Source of the DNA: Saccharicrinis fermentans DSM 9555 = JCM 21142
Lineage (GTDB): Bacteria > Bacteroidota > Bacteroidia > Bacteroidales > Marinilabiliaceae
Length of the DNA stretch: 64,000 nt
Direction: 5' to 3'
NCBI RefSeq assembly: GCF_000517085.1
Contig: NZ_KI912107.1
Span: 1,860,398-1,924,397, forward strand
The position numbers and the translations under genes were made by a program. Positions 19,036-29,045 of this stretch are shown here, one piece after another (positions within the stretch are counted from its first letter, which is position 1; the number at the start of each line of letters is the position of its first letter). The notes under the pieces are model-generated. The model saw only the letters and a list, made by a program, of their open reading frames with translations. It made no database searches and was not told where the DNA came from.

Positions 19036-20670
19036 TTAATCAACTGGTATAAATTCAAAATAGTCGAGCGGTATCCCTCCACTTTTAACAGCCACCAACT
19101 TAATGGTATGGCGTTTTTGCTCCGGACACAGTAGCTCCCTGGTTACCACGCGCCTTAAAGTGTTAGCTTGATCACTCTGTTTGTCACCATTTTTATTGGT
19201 AATAGATTCCAATCCCATACGCCAACCATTTGCTTCCATAGCAATAGAGTCGGGATAACCAATATTAGCACCTTTAGTCGTTAAATCATAAATAGAACCA
19301 ATGGGCTCATCATCCCAGTAAACCTGAAACTTACCCCTTGCATTGTTACCTCCATTAGCACAAATCAAGAATTCGTATTTACCTTTAGCTAATATGGGCG
19401 TTTTAAATTCGTACCAAACGCAACCACCCAAGTCGAAAATATTCCAATTCAAATTTTTGTAGCTTGAACCAGCCAAAAAACGGTTTGTATTTGATGATGG
19501 ATACCAATCCACATCCTGATATGCATCAGCCGTAACCTTATTTTTATTTCTAACAGTTTTAGATATCACTTCAGGCTGTTCCGATACAGGATCAAACAAA
19601 ATATGTTTAGCCTTAGGAATAAAAATATCCATTAAGGTATCCACGGTGTGATAAACACCATTTTTAGCCGGATAATTACTATAATCGCTCACCAATGATA
19701 CCCAAGTTTCTATTTCCTGGCCTGTTTCCGATTCATTAATTTTCAGTACATCATCCAGCTTATCCACTTTAATGGCATTCTTTTCTAAAACAGTACTCAG
19801 ATACCCTTCTTCAGGCATATCAATAGTATATAAAAAAGAAGCTGTGGCATGGTAAGCTACAAAACGGTTTAAACCATTATTGACATCCTCATAATCTGAA
19901 TCCTCAGCATATTTAGCAGCTAAATCGTCAAAGGAGTTAATACCAGACAAGGCAAAAACAGAGTCTGTTTCAGCAAAAATGGTATAATTAATTTTATTTC
20001 CACTTTCTCCAATAATAACTGAAAAATCATCATACAATCCAGTTTTCTTTAAAGCCTCGACAAATATTGTGTGCTTCCCGGCTTTTTCAATGACTACGGG
20101 TACTGGATCAGAATAAGGGGTCAATACATTGTCTATGCTATGAATATATCCATTATCCGATCTGATATCATATTGTAATAATTTTGCTTCTCTATTTATG
20201 GTTACATTTCCAATACCGCCACCAAGCAAGTACGAGGAGGTTAAAAAATCGCCTGTATAAGTGGTATCCGGCATTCTGCCCTCCACTAATCCACTGGCAC
20301 CTACGCTCTTAGCCATGGTATGAAACTTTACCAGTTCTTTAACCTCTTCAATGTGCTCCTCATTGGTGATCTCGCCTACTGAATTAACACCCCATCGCTC
20401 CTTAATATAAGGATCCAACACTTCGTTTACAGGTACAAAACAGGTATAAGATCCGTATGACTGCAAGGAGGTATAAAACCCTGTTAGGTGAAGCATTTCG
20501 ACAAAAGTTGAAAATTTCTCCGGACTTGCATCCAAGGTCTGTGCAATAGTTAACTCTTCACTGATCAAGAAAGTTTTATCGTCCAGACCGTCGTCACATC
20601 CAACACCAACAACTAACATAAGAAGTATTGAACTCACTAGTAAACCTGATAATTTTATTAGCCTTTTCAT
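19036..20670 (-). CDS. Fasciclin-domain (FAS1) surface lipoprotein (544 aa)
   Basis: The start at 20670 gives MKRLIKLSGL and a lipobox VGVGC (Cys25) followed by DDGLDD. An in-frame extension of 29 codons upstream is the leader element (copy E) read through without a stop; it would place the signal peptide internally. Two FAS1 domains span about 35-205 (SYTCFVPVNEVLDPY, NGYIHSIDNVL) and about 210-370 (NYTIFAETDSVF, NGVYHTVDTLM). A C-terminal carbohydrate-binding-like beta-sandwich (about 385-544) includes LGGCVWYEFKTPILAKGKYE. It follows a SusD gene by 111 bp. Its role is probably glycan or matrix binding at the surface. Confidence 0.8.
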   Translation of the reverse strand: MKRLIKLSGLLVSSILLMLVVGVGCDDGLDDKTFLISEELTIAQTLDASPEKFSTFVEMLHLTGFYTSLQSYGSYTCFVPVNEVLDPYIKERWGVNSVGEITNEEHIEEVKELVKFHTMAKSVGASGLVEGRMPDTTYTGDFLTSSYLLGGGIGNVTINREAKLLQYDIRSDNGYIHSIDNVLTPYSDPVPVVIEKAGKHTIFVEALKKTGLYDDFSVIIGESGNKINYTIFAETDSVFALSGINSFDDLAAKYAEDSDYEDVNNGLNRFVAYHATASFLYTIDMPEEGYLSTVLEKNAIKVDKLDDVLKINESETGQEIETWVSLVSDYSNYPAKNGVYHTVDTLMDIFIPKAKHILFDPVSEQPEVISKTVRNKNKVTADAYQDVDWYPSSNTNRFLAGSSYKNLNWNIFDLGGCVWYEFKTPILAKGKYEFLICANGGNNARGKFQVYWDDEPIGSIYDLTTKGANIGYPDSIAMEANGWRMGLESITNKNGDKQSDQANTLRRVVTRELLCPEQKRHTIKLVAVKSGGIPLDYFEFIPVD

Positions 20671-20757
20671 GTGTTTAAATTTAATTTTAAGGCCACATAA
20701 AACTCGCCACAAAGTCATTTCTCTGTTTGAGAAACACTTTACCATGGCTCGTTTCAT
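20671..20757 (-). promoter_or_regulatory. Leader element copy E, in frame with its gene
   Basis: ATGAAACGAGCCATG opens 87 bp before the gene's ATG. Unlike other copies, the leader frame has no stop and continues into the lipoprotein. The hairpin has long arms: GCCA/TGGC, AAAGT/ACTTT and TTTCTC/GAGAAA around an AAACA loop. The 3' box is GGCGAGTTTTATGTGGCC. Confidence 0.75.
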
Positions 20758-20781
20758 ATGTCTAATTTATTCATTTGTCAA

Positions 20782-22233
20782 TTAGTTAATGTAGTATGGA
20801 TTCTGTTCCAAATTAGAATTCAAATTAATTTCATTCTGATAAATTGGCAAAAAGTAAGAAGCCGTATCCGAATAATAACTTTCTATAATATCAGCATTAT
20901 CAGCCCCAGCTTTTATTTCAACCAATTCAGTAATCAAATATTGATCTTGGAAGCTATTTCGTCTTGCATAACGAAGTAAGTCGTACCAGCGCTTACCTTC
21001 AAAAGCAAATTCTTTTTGACGTTCCTTTAACAGGTCGTAATATAAATTATCTGCTTCAAGCGGAATACCCGTAGCACGCATATGAACCTGATTGATTAAA
21101 TCATAGGCCTTTGCCTCATCTTTATTATTTTCAGATAACAAATAAGCCTCAGCTTGCATCAATAAGACGTCGGCATACCTATAAAAGATCCATGTATTAT
21201 AAAATTCGGTATAACTACGGAAGGTTCCTGCCTTAGCATCAACTCCTGCATATTTAAATACGGTGCCTGTTGAACGATCATAGCTTCCTCTATTGGCACG
21301 CACATCCTCCACCTCTTCCGGAAACAGATCTTGTATTTCATCATAAGGTTTCACTTTCGGATCGAAATAATAAAAATAGCTTCTCAGAGTTGAAAAAAGA
21401 TCATCAAATTGCAATTCAAAAATTCCTTCAGACGAGTTTCCTTCAAAAAATATTTGATTAAACCATTCACTCTTTTCAACCAAGCTATACTTTTGCAAGT
21501 CAATTACTTTTTGGCAAGCCTCAATACAATCGTCATATTTTTCCTGCCACAAATAAATATCGGCCAATATGGAATAAGCAGCCCCCTTGGTTAGTCTTCC
21601 TTTATCATATTTCACGCCTTCTTCATATGAAACAGGCAAATAATCAATAACAGCAAGAATATCTGATGTAATATGGTTTAACACCTCACCTTCACTACTT
21701 TTGGCTGGATAAAAATCAGCTTGATCACTTAATGTGGCTTCCGCAATCAGTGGTATTTCTTTATAGTTTTTAACCAGGAAAAAATACACCAAAGAACGCA
21801 AGGTTTGCGCCTCTGCCTTATATCTATTCAAAGCCAGTTCAGTAAAGGTAGGATCGTTTTCTTTTGCCTGATCGGCAAAAGCCAACACCATATTACAATA
21901 GTTAATAGTTTTATAAAAGTTAGTCCAGCTCACATACCCATTGGTTGGCACTAGATAATTTTTCATCATATTTTGCGCATTGTTACTGGCATCAATCGAA
22001 ACCATCATCTCTGCTCTGGCTTCGCCCCAAAGTAATAAACGTTCCGTAAAACCAGACTCATTCATAGATGCATAAATACCGGCCACGGCCGAATTCACCT
22101 GCTCTTTATTTTGCCAAAACTCATCCTGAACCAGATCATCCTTAGGAGTCAACTCCAAATAATCATCACAGCTCGCAGTAAGCATCATGATAATGCCCAG
22201 TGAAACTCCGATTTTTAAAATATATTTTCGCAT
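20782..22233 (-). CDS. SusD/RagB-like surface glycan-binding lipoprotein (483 aa)
   Basis: The lipobox MLTASC (Cys22) is followed by DDYLELTPKDD, the typical SusD N-terminus. Helical TPR-like segments and the C-terminal LLKERQKEFAFEGKRWYDLLRYAR motif confirm the family. It captures oligosaccharide over the paired SusC (22246-25569), from which it is separated by 12 bp. It is shorter than the other two SusD proteins here. The gene downstream is a FAS1 lipoprotein with its own leader element. Confidence 0.92.
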   Translation of the reverse strand: MRKYILKIGVSLGIIMMLTASCDDYLELTPKDDLVQDEFWQNKEQVNSAVAGIYASMNESGFTERLLLWGEARAEMMVSIDASNNAQNMMKNYLVPTNGYVSWTNFYKTINYCNMVLAFADQAKENDPTFTELALNRYKAEAQTLRSLVYFFLVKNYKEIPLIAEATLSDQADFYPAKSSEGEVLNHITSDILAVIDYLPVSYEEGVKYDKGRLTKGAAYSILADIYLWQEKYDDCIEACQKVIDLQKYSLVEKSEWFNQIFFEGNSSEGIFELQFDDLFSTLRSYFYYFDPKVKPYDEIQDLFPEEVEDVRANRGSYDRSTGTVFKYAGVDAKAGTFRSYTEFYNTWIFYRYADVLLMQAEAYLLSENNKDEAKAYDLINQVHMRATGIPLEADNLYYDLLKERQKEFAFEGKRWYDLLRYARRNSFQDQYLITELVEIKAGADNADIIESYYSDTASYFLPIYQNEINLNSNLEQNPYYIN

Positions 22234-22245
22234 AATTTATTCGAT

Positions 22246-25200
22246 TTAAAATGATAAGTTTAATCCTAAGGTAACTTGTCTTGACCTTGGTGTTTGATTG
22301 CTATCAAAACCTAAATTTTTCCAATTGCTACTTGCTCCTGTTTCTGGATCAGGACCAGTATATTTGGTGAATGTCAATAAATTTTGTCCTGTGATATATA
22401 CATTGGCTCTGGTGAAGCCAATCGTTTTTAACAAGCTCTTAGGTAGATTATACTTCAGTGTAACAGATTTCAAGCGTAAAAAAGAAGCATCTTCCAAATA
22501 TCTATCAGACCCCAAGTTATTCTTTGGGCTATTATAATAAGCACGAGGAATATCCGTTTCGTCTCCTTCAAACCTCCATCTTCGCAAAGTTGCCGTACTT
22601 TGATTGTCGTAACCACTCATACTTTCGGTATTCATACGAGCCAAATTAACCACATCTTGCTTATACCTAAAGTTAAAGAATATATTTAACGAAATATCCT
22701 TATAGGTAACTCTTGGACCAAACCCTCCATGTAGTTTTGTGTTAGCATTTCCAATATAAACCACATCCAGTTCATTAATATTGCCATCATGATTAATATC
22801 TGCATATCTGGCATCACCCGCTTCAAAAAGATTGGTGTTATTAAACATCATCATTTTGGCTTCACCATTCATATCGTAGATAATATCTCCATTGGCATCT
22901 CTGGCATACAAATCATCAGAAGTACTATACACACCTAAATACTTATATCCATAGAATGAACCAATGGGATTATCTTCCTGTATCCTACGCACATAACCAT
23001 CTGAACCTGTAGAGAGGGCATTTCCTTCTTCCACATCCATGGCATCCGTTATCTCAACAATTTCATTGATATTTTGAGATATATTAAAATTAAAATCAAG
23101 TTTAAAGTTTTTTCTTTTCACCAGCGTACTCATCACATTAAATTCCCATCCTTTATTTTCAATGGTACCAATATTAAGATAAGCCAAAGATGAGTAACCA
23201 GAAGTAGTTGGAATACTTGTATTTTTACTTAACATATCTTCAGTCCGTTTCAAATACAGATCAAAGTCAGCATCTAACCTACCTCTGAACATACGCGCAT
23301 TAAAACCAACGTTTTCTTGTGTAACAGTTTCCCATTTCAGTCCGTCTAATTCAATACTTGATGAGTATGCAGGGCGCACATCAATATAATTGTAGTCATA
23401 AGTAGAATACACATTGTATTGACCATAATTAAACCCCGGAGAATTACCATTTTTACCATAACTTGCTCTCACACTAAGTTCATCAATCCAATGAGCTGTT
23501 TTAAGAAAGCTTTCTTCATTTATTAACCATTTCGCACTAACACTTGGAAACAAGCCATAACGATTATCATCCCCAAAACGAGAACTACCCTCATAGTTTA
23601 AACCACCACCTATAATATATCTATTTTTAAACATATAGTTGAAAGCTGCACTATAGGTTAGTTGGCGATATTGTGTATATCCTGACTCAATACTATTGCC
23701 TGATCCTTCGATACGCGTATCGATAATAGGCGACTGCAACAAGGTACTAGGACTGTTACTGGTTGAAACCTTATAGGTTTGCGTAGTCTTATCGTACGTA
23801 ATAAATTTGGCATTCAGAAACAAAGAGTGATCATCATTTAACTTAGGCATCCATGTTACTCTATTTTCTGTTCTAACCACAAAAAACTCACTATCCGTTT
23901 GTGAAGCTTTATTAGCGTAGGAACCTGACCAATAAGTACCTAATGCTTCTTCTGGTACAAAATGAAGGGTTTCATTGTTATTGGCATCAAAGGAAATAAT
24001 ACCATCGTACCTTATACTAGGTGTCACATCATACCGCACCCTAAAAGTTGGAGAGATACGATTACTCTCCACGTTATAGGTGGCTAGGTTCGCCATAGCA
24101 ACTGGATTATAATAGGTAATTCCACTGCCTTGAAAAGCATCCTCCGGGGTAAAATAAGCACCTGTTGAATTACCAAATTCATCCAACTCATAGATTGATT
24201 GATTAGGCATTTTTATCAATGCTACATTCCTGATGCTAGTAGCCGATTTATCCGTCAACTGAAAAGCCTTGTCTAAGGAACCATGACTAAAAGAAAGCTC
24301 AGAAGTAATTCGTAACTTGTCAGAAACTAAATAATCTAAAATAGCTCTTGTGGTGAACAACTCATTGGCCGTACCCATCGTTGTTCCTTTCTGACTTTTA
24401 TAACTGGATGAAATTCGATACATGGCCTTTTCTCCACCACCTGAAACTGAGAAGTTATGATCTTGAGTATGACCTATTTGTGTAATTTCATCTAACCAAT
24501 TTATGTTATGGTTATAATAATCATACAATTCGTAAGATGGATCATACTCCACTTGAGGATACGTTCCTTTGTTTTTTCCTAACTGTAAAGTTTCCTCTTT
24601 TATTAATGTTGAATATTGATGTCCATTAAGCAATGGGATACCATCTGGTTGTTGACTCAAAGAACCTCGGAATCCATAAGAAAAAACAGCCTTTCCTGGT
24701 GTACCTCGTTTGGTAGTAATCATTAAAACACCATTGGCACCTTTAGAACCATATTGTGCGGTTGCCGCCGCATCTTTTAAAACTGATATTTCAGCAATAT
24801 CGTCAGCTGACACACCTATTAAGGCCGCATACTCTTGTTCATCGGCCACGCTAAAATCAAAAGTATCATCAAATTGTGTTTCGAAAGGAATACCATTGAT
24901 TACAATAAGTGGCTCAGAAGAAGTGTTCAACGAAGAAGTACCTCTAATACGTATGGACATACCTGCACCAGGGTCACCAGATTGAGCAACAATTTCAACA
25001 CCACTTAACCGTCCCTGTATTTGGTCACTTAAAGACGTAGAAGACACTTCTGTAACATCCTTCATATCGATCGTTTGAACAGCCGTAGCTACCCGCTTGG
25101 GATCCATGGCAAACTCACCATCATTGACCATTTTACGGGCACTTACAACAAACTCATCAATTTGCACAGCTGTTTCATCAAGCTCCACATTGACCACTTT

Positions 25201-25569
25201 TTTGTTACCAGGTACCACCACTTTAGTATCTAAACCTATAAAAGAAAATGACAAAGTATTTTCAGTACTTCTAATGGTTATGGAGTAGTTACCATTAAAA
25301 TCGGTAATGGTACCATTAATAAAACGATTCGAACTATTTTTCTCCGCAACAGTTACTCCCACCAAGGGTTCTCCATTATCAGATGAAGTAACCTTTCCTG
25401 TAATAGTAACACCGGACTGCGCATTCGCATCAGTCAACATTACTAAATTTCCGAGTAATACTATTGTCGCAATAAGTAATTTCAAATAATTACTTTTTTT
25501 CCGTCGACAGTTATATGTAGCACTGGGCTGACTTATATTTGTCTTTAATATATTTCTATAATTATTCAT
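22246..25569 (-). CDS. SusC/RagA-like TonB-dependent transporter (1107 aa)
   Basis: An outer-membrane oligosaccharide importer. The long N-terminal region ends in a signal peptide (LVMLTDANAQ), followed by a carboxypeptidase-like domain (about 53-135: VTITGKVTSSDNGEPLVGVT). The plug includes FVVSARKM, the GRLSGVEI segment and SIRIRGTSSLN. The beta-barrel ends in RQVTLGLNLSF. I chose ATG 25569 (MNNYRN); an upstream in-frame TTG at 25578 is possible. It lies 59 bp after a FAS1 lipoprotein and 12 bp before its SusD partner. Confidence 0.92.
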   Translation of the reverse strand: MNNYRNILKTNISQPSATYNCRRKKSNYLKLLIATIVLLGNLVMLTDANAQSGVTITGKVTSSDNGEPLVGVTVAEKNSSNRFINGTITDFNGNYSITIRSTENTLSFSFIGLDTKVVVPGNKKVVNVELDETAVQIDEFVVSARKMVNDGEFAMDPKRVATAVQTIDMKDVTEVSSTSLSDQIQGRLSGVEIVAQSGDPGAGMSIRIRGTSSLNTSSEPLIVINGIPFETQFDDTFDFSVADEQEYAALIGVSADDIAEISVLKDAAATAQYGSKGANGVLMITTKRGTPGKAVFSYGFRGSLSQQPDGIPLLNGHQYSTLIKEETLQLGKNKGTYPQVEYDPSYELYDYYNHNINWLDEITQIGHTQDHNFSVSGGGEKAMYRISSSYKSQKGTTMGTANELFTTRAILDYLVSDKLRITSELSFSHGSLDKAFQLTDKSATSIRNVALIKMPNQSIYELDEFGNSTGAYFTPEDAFQGSGITYYNPVAMANLATYNVESNRISPTFRVRYDVTPSIRYDGIISFDANNNETLHFVPEEALGTYWSGSYANKASQTDSEFFVVRTENRVTWMPKLNDDHSLFLNAKFITYDKTTQTYKVSTSNSPSTLLQSPIIDTRIEGSGNSIESGYTQYRQLTYSAAFNYMFKNRYIIGGGLNYEGSSRFGDDNRYGLFPSVSAKWLINEESFLKTAHWIDELSVRASYGKNGNSPGFNYGQYNVYSTYDYNYIDVRPAYSSSIELDGLKWETVTQENVGFNARMFRGRLDADFDLYLKRTEDMLSKNTSIPTTSGYSSLAYLNIGTIENKGWEFNVMSTLVKRKNFKLDFNFNISQNINEIVEITDAMDVEEGNALSTGSDGYVRRIQEDNPIGSFYGYKYLGVYSTSDDLYARDANGDIIYDMNGEAKMMMFNNTNLFEAGDARYADINHDGNINELDVVYIGNANTKLHGGFGPRVTYKDISLNIFFNFRYKQDVVNLARMNTESMSGYDNQSTATLRRWRFEGDETDIPRAYYNSPKNNLGSDRYLEDASFLRLKSVTLKYNLPKSLLKTIGFTRANVYITGQNLLTFTKYTGPDPETGASSNWKNLGFDSNQTPRSRQVTLGLNLSF

Positions 25570-25628
25570 CGACTCCAAAACTTTGGATTAATATTTATTG
25601 GATTTATTCGTTTCATAGTATTGCAGCA

Positions 25629-27941
25629 CTATTTTAAGTAACTGTCTATTTCATGTACCACTACACGTTTCGTGAAAAGATTGGTAATTCCAGAAGTCTG
25701 CGCCACCATTTCTTTTGTATCCGAGTTCTTAATAGTTATTTGTTCATTTCCATAGTCATTTTCAATTTCAAATGTGGAATAAACAGGAACAAAATCAATT
25801 ATCTCTGCGTAATAAAGTGTTTTATACTCACCCGAAGTAATACCATCAGTGGGTATAGGATGTTGGACAAAATGTAACTTAACAAAATTAAGTAATTGCT
25901 CTGATGCAATTGCTCTATCAAGTTCACTAAGGCTATTTAGGTAAGCGGGATCCGGATTTGGAATAACACCATCTTCAACTGCTTTCAGAACTGCATCGTC
26001 ATTGGGAGCAAACAATGTATATGTTTTTCTAAGATCTAAGAAGTTGATCAAGCTGGCTCCAGAATAAGTAGTGAGGCTCAATTTAGCACCGGCTCCATCA
26101 ATAGCCATTAAAAATTGAGAAAAGTTAGATGTATTTGCCAAAGCATCATACGTAAAATCCGATGGCGGATTTACAAATTTATCGGTAGCATAAAATTTAC
26201 CATTGGATAACTCAGTGATCTGATCAAATCCAACATACTCATCATTAAGGATATCTCCTCCGCCTTGCACACGGGTACCATCAAAATATACAAACTCACC
26301 TTTTTTAGTTTGGTAATAATTAGGTTGATCCAAACTAGCTTCGATCATCTGATTTAGCACAATATCATTGATAGTCTCTTGAACATAACTCATTTCTGTA
26401 CTACTAGGTGTTGCACTAGTTGGGTCCGGATATACCCTGTTATTAGAATCATCAGGATCACCAGTCACCGACATATATATTACAGACATATCCTCTGTAT
26501 ACCCCTCAATCGTAATCTTTCTACTAGTACTATTGGGGTCAGGAATATTCACCCACTGGTCATTTCTAATTCCCAAGATAGAAAAATCGATACCCGTACC
26601 TTTTAAGGTATTATCCAAGCCCATATCTTTAATAGCACTTAGCATTACAGAATAGTCCTCATCAAGTACCAATGGTCCATATACGGTTGCAAAGCTAGTT
26701 GTTGGATAAATTTTATTCACCCCAACAAATAGGCCGTTACTACAAAATTTTGTGTCCACCACATCAGCCTCGGTCATATGTACAGGCTCTAAACCCACAT
26801 TATAGGTTTCAGAAAACTGACTAGGACATACTTCCCAAAACTGGGTGAAAAAGTTAACATTCAAGAATATGGCCAATACATCCAAAGGCATATCATCATA
26901 AGAATCGTAGTTTTTAGCCAGCTCGTTATCTTGTTGTAAATAATCTATTAAAGCCTCATTTGTTGGCACCAACAAACCAGTTGCATCAGCCTCTGTACGA
27001 TCCACATTATTAATTAACTTAGGCATTATTTCGTCACTTGGATCAAAAGCCAGGTAATTATTGGAAATTCCAGTTTGGTAACGAATTTGAAACAGAGAGT
27101 CCTCGGCTCCAGTATATGGATTTTCTTCCATACCCATATATTGGAAATACCCAAAACGATCCAGCATATTTTTAAACATACTGTACTTACCTCCATACTC
27201 TTCGGAACTTAAATTTTGATATAAATTTGGCTTGGGCTCCAGTACTTTATCCAAAGCATATATTAAACCATTCTCAGCAACGATCTCAGCTTCTGTAACC
27301 TCCGAATCGAAAACTCGCATTTCTCCCTCTTCCAATTCTCTCTCTCCAGGAAACATATAAGTATAATCACTTCGTTCTATCGCATTTTTTTCAGAATCAA
27401 TGTAAAGATCTAAGAAGTAGTTTGTAGTCTTACGTCTCGTTCTACTTTTATCCACCAAATATTCTTTGTTCTGTACTTCCTGTAAATAAGGATAATCACT
27501 CCCCTTTACTATCTCCAAGGAATCCGTATATAAGGTATAACGTCTAAAACTATTCCCTGCATACCAACCATTACTATAAAAAGTTAAGGTTGTCATATTA
27601 TAGGAATCTATGATTAAGGAATATTTAACAATATCTTCAACCTTGTACTGAGGCATATCTGCTACGGAACTATATCCTTTGGCCTGAAAGTAAGCATCAA
27701 AAGCATCGTCCGTGGGCGCAAACGAAGTCCATGAACCTCCTGTTTTAAGGGCTTCAGCATACTCTGTTCTATCTAAACATTGCAGGTAATGACTAAAATT
27801 ACCCATACTCTCTAATTGCTGATATACAGGCCCAGCAAGCGTAGTAGGCCGATCGAATTCCTCATCATCCGGTCTACAACCTCCAGATGAAATAAGCAAT
27901 CCAAACATGCATATCAGAAACAAATTTTGAATTTTTCTCAT
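25629..27941 (-). CDS. Multi-FAS1-domain surface lipoprotein (770 aa)
   Basis: The signal ends in ISSGGC (Cys22), followed by RPDDEEFD, an acidic surface-export-like tail. Four FAS1-type units follow in series at about 35-235, 240-420, 430-605 and 610-768. They are marked by SWTSFAPTDDAFDAYF, NGLIYALDKVL, LLVPTNEALIDYL, NGLFVGVNKIYP, NGKFYATDKFV and YTLFAPNDDAVLKAV. FAS1 domains mediate adhesion to proteins and polysaccharides. It is the first gene of the block FAS1-SusC-SusD-FAS1-FAS1-SusC-SusD, which suggests the FAS1 proteins act with the transporters as surface binding proteins. That role is inferred from position. Confidence 0.82.
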   Translation of the reverse strand: MRKIQNLFLICMFGLLISSGGCRPDDEEFDRPTTLAGPVYQQLESMGNFSHYLQCLDRTEYAEALKTGGSWTSFAPTDDAFDAYFQAKGYSSVADMPQYKVEDIVKYSLIIDSYNMTTLTFYSNGWYAGNSFRRYTLYTDSLEIVKGSDYPYLQEVQNKEYLVDKSRTRRKTTNYFLDLYIDSEKNAIERSDYTYMFPGERELEEGEMRVFDSEVTEAEIVAENGLIYALDKVLEPKPNLYQNLSSEEYGGKYSMFKNMLDRFGYFQYMGMEENPYTGAEDSLFQIRYQTGISNNYLAFDPSDEIMPKLINNVDRTEADATGLLVPTNEALIDYLQQDNELAKNYDSYDDMPLDVLAIFLNVNFFTQFWEVCPSQFSETYNVGLEPVHMTEADVVDTKFCSNGLFVGVNKIYPTTSFATVYGPLVLDEDYSVMLSAIKDMGLDNTLKGTGIDFSILGIRNDQWVNIPDPNSTSRKITIEGYTEDMSVIYMSVTGDPDDSNNRVYPDPTSATPSSTEMSYVQETINDIVLNQMIEASLDQPNYYQTKKGEFVYFDGTRVQGGGDILNDEYVGFDQITELSNGKFYATDKFVNPPSDFTYDALANTSNFSQFLMAIDGAGAKLSLTTYSGASLINFLDLRKTYTLFAPNDDAVLKAVEDGVIPNPDPAYLNSLSELDRAIASEQLLNFVKLHFVQHPIPTDGITSGEYKTLYYAEIIDFVPVYSTFEIENDYGNEQITIKNSDTKEMVAQTSGITNLFTKRVVVHEIDSYLK

Positions 27942-29045
27942 GATATTTATTATAAATAGATTTAAGTGCTACAGGCAAATCAAAATTGCACTGTTTGATT
28001 TATTGTCTTTAAGTTTTTTTAATGATTTACATAAATATTTAGGCTATTTACGAAATCTTAACATTTCAAATTTATATAGGCTTACCAATTGTGAGTATTG
28101 AATATGTTTCAAATACTATTAGAAATGTTGTATGGAAATGAACAAGTTAAAGACAAACCCTATATTAGACTAACATTCAACCAAATACAATTTCATCCAT
28201 AAGGGAATTAATATTTAAATTTCATTGTTATTTTTTAACATTTAATCTATATGATAAAAACTTACTAGTATAACCCATACGCAGAAACTTATCCTTTGCA
28301 TTAGAACATATATAAAATCAATACGTGCACATGATAAAATTGCAGCAGGCAAACCAAAATAGAAATTTGGCAAGCAATACAGCATTTTGAATATAGGACA
28401 GCAGAAGTTCAAATGCATTAAAACTTTGTCATGAGAATTAAAACTGCTGTCAATCTGTGTTTTTTAAAGATCAAATAGAACAATGATCACATCAAAAAAG
28501 CAAAATCCTAAACACAACTAGGACTACTCAACTATAATAACCAGCCATCGTAAAGCTCTCTCGCCAACGCCGGCCACAGCAATTGTTCTGGCCAACCCTG
28601 CGGTTGTTTTATTAGTGGTTGGGTATTCAAATGCGGATTTTTATCGAAAGTTATTGAATATGGACGGATTGTCCCAATTTTTGTTATACTTGAAATTGCT
28701 AATCAAATTGAAAATATTGTTTAGATGAGAGATCTTTAATATGGATTTTTTTAGTCGAGAAATATTGAATATAGTTATGGATAAGTTATAACTACTTGTA
28801 TTTTACTTGAAGTCATTTCAAGGTTAAAAATGAACTCTCTAAACCTTTTAACGCGTCAACATGGCAACTCTACAGCTTAAACAACTTAGCAACTACAACA
28901 ACTCGCCAGCTTAATATTCCTTCTGGTAAAAATAGAACCAATAGCTCCGATGATAGTACTTCTTTCACAATTTATTTTATCTGTTCCTATTTAACAGCTA
29001 AATACATACTTTTTTTTTAACAAACCCAACTTTTGTGCGTGATCC
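27942..29045. other. Long intergenic region upstream of the FAS1-SusC-SusD block
   Basis: A 1.1-kb A/T-rich region between the regulator's stop and the block it probably controls. A TAAATTTG box (28067-28074, minus strand) matches the Bacteroidota -7 element, but no TTG lies at the expected distance. A short GC-richer island at about 28550-28640 includes a 22-bp imperfect palindrome (28572-28593). No credible gene is present. Confidence 0.5.

Noticed and set aside
25570-25614. A possible further leader ORF (ATGAAACGA...) before the first SusC gene
   Set aside because: It lacks the hairpin and the GGCGAGTTCC box, and its distance to the SusC ATG is about half the usual spacing.
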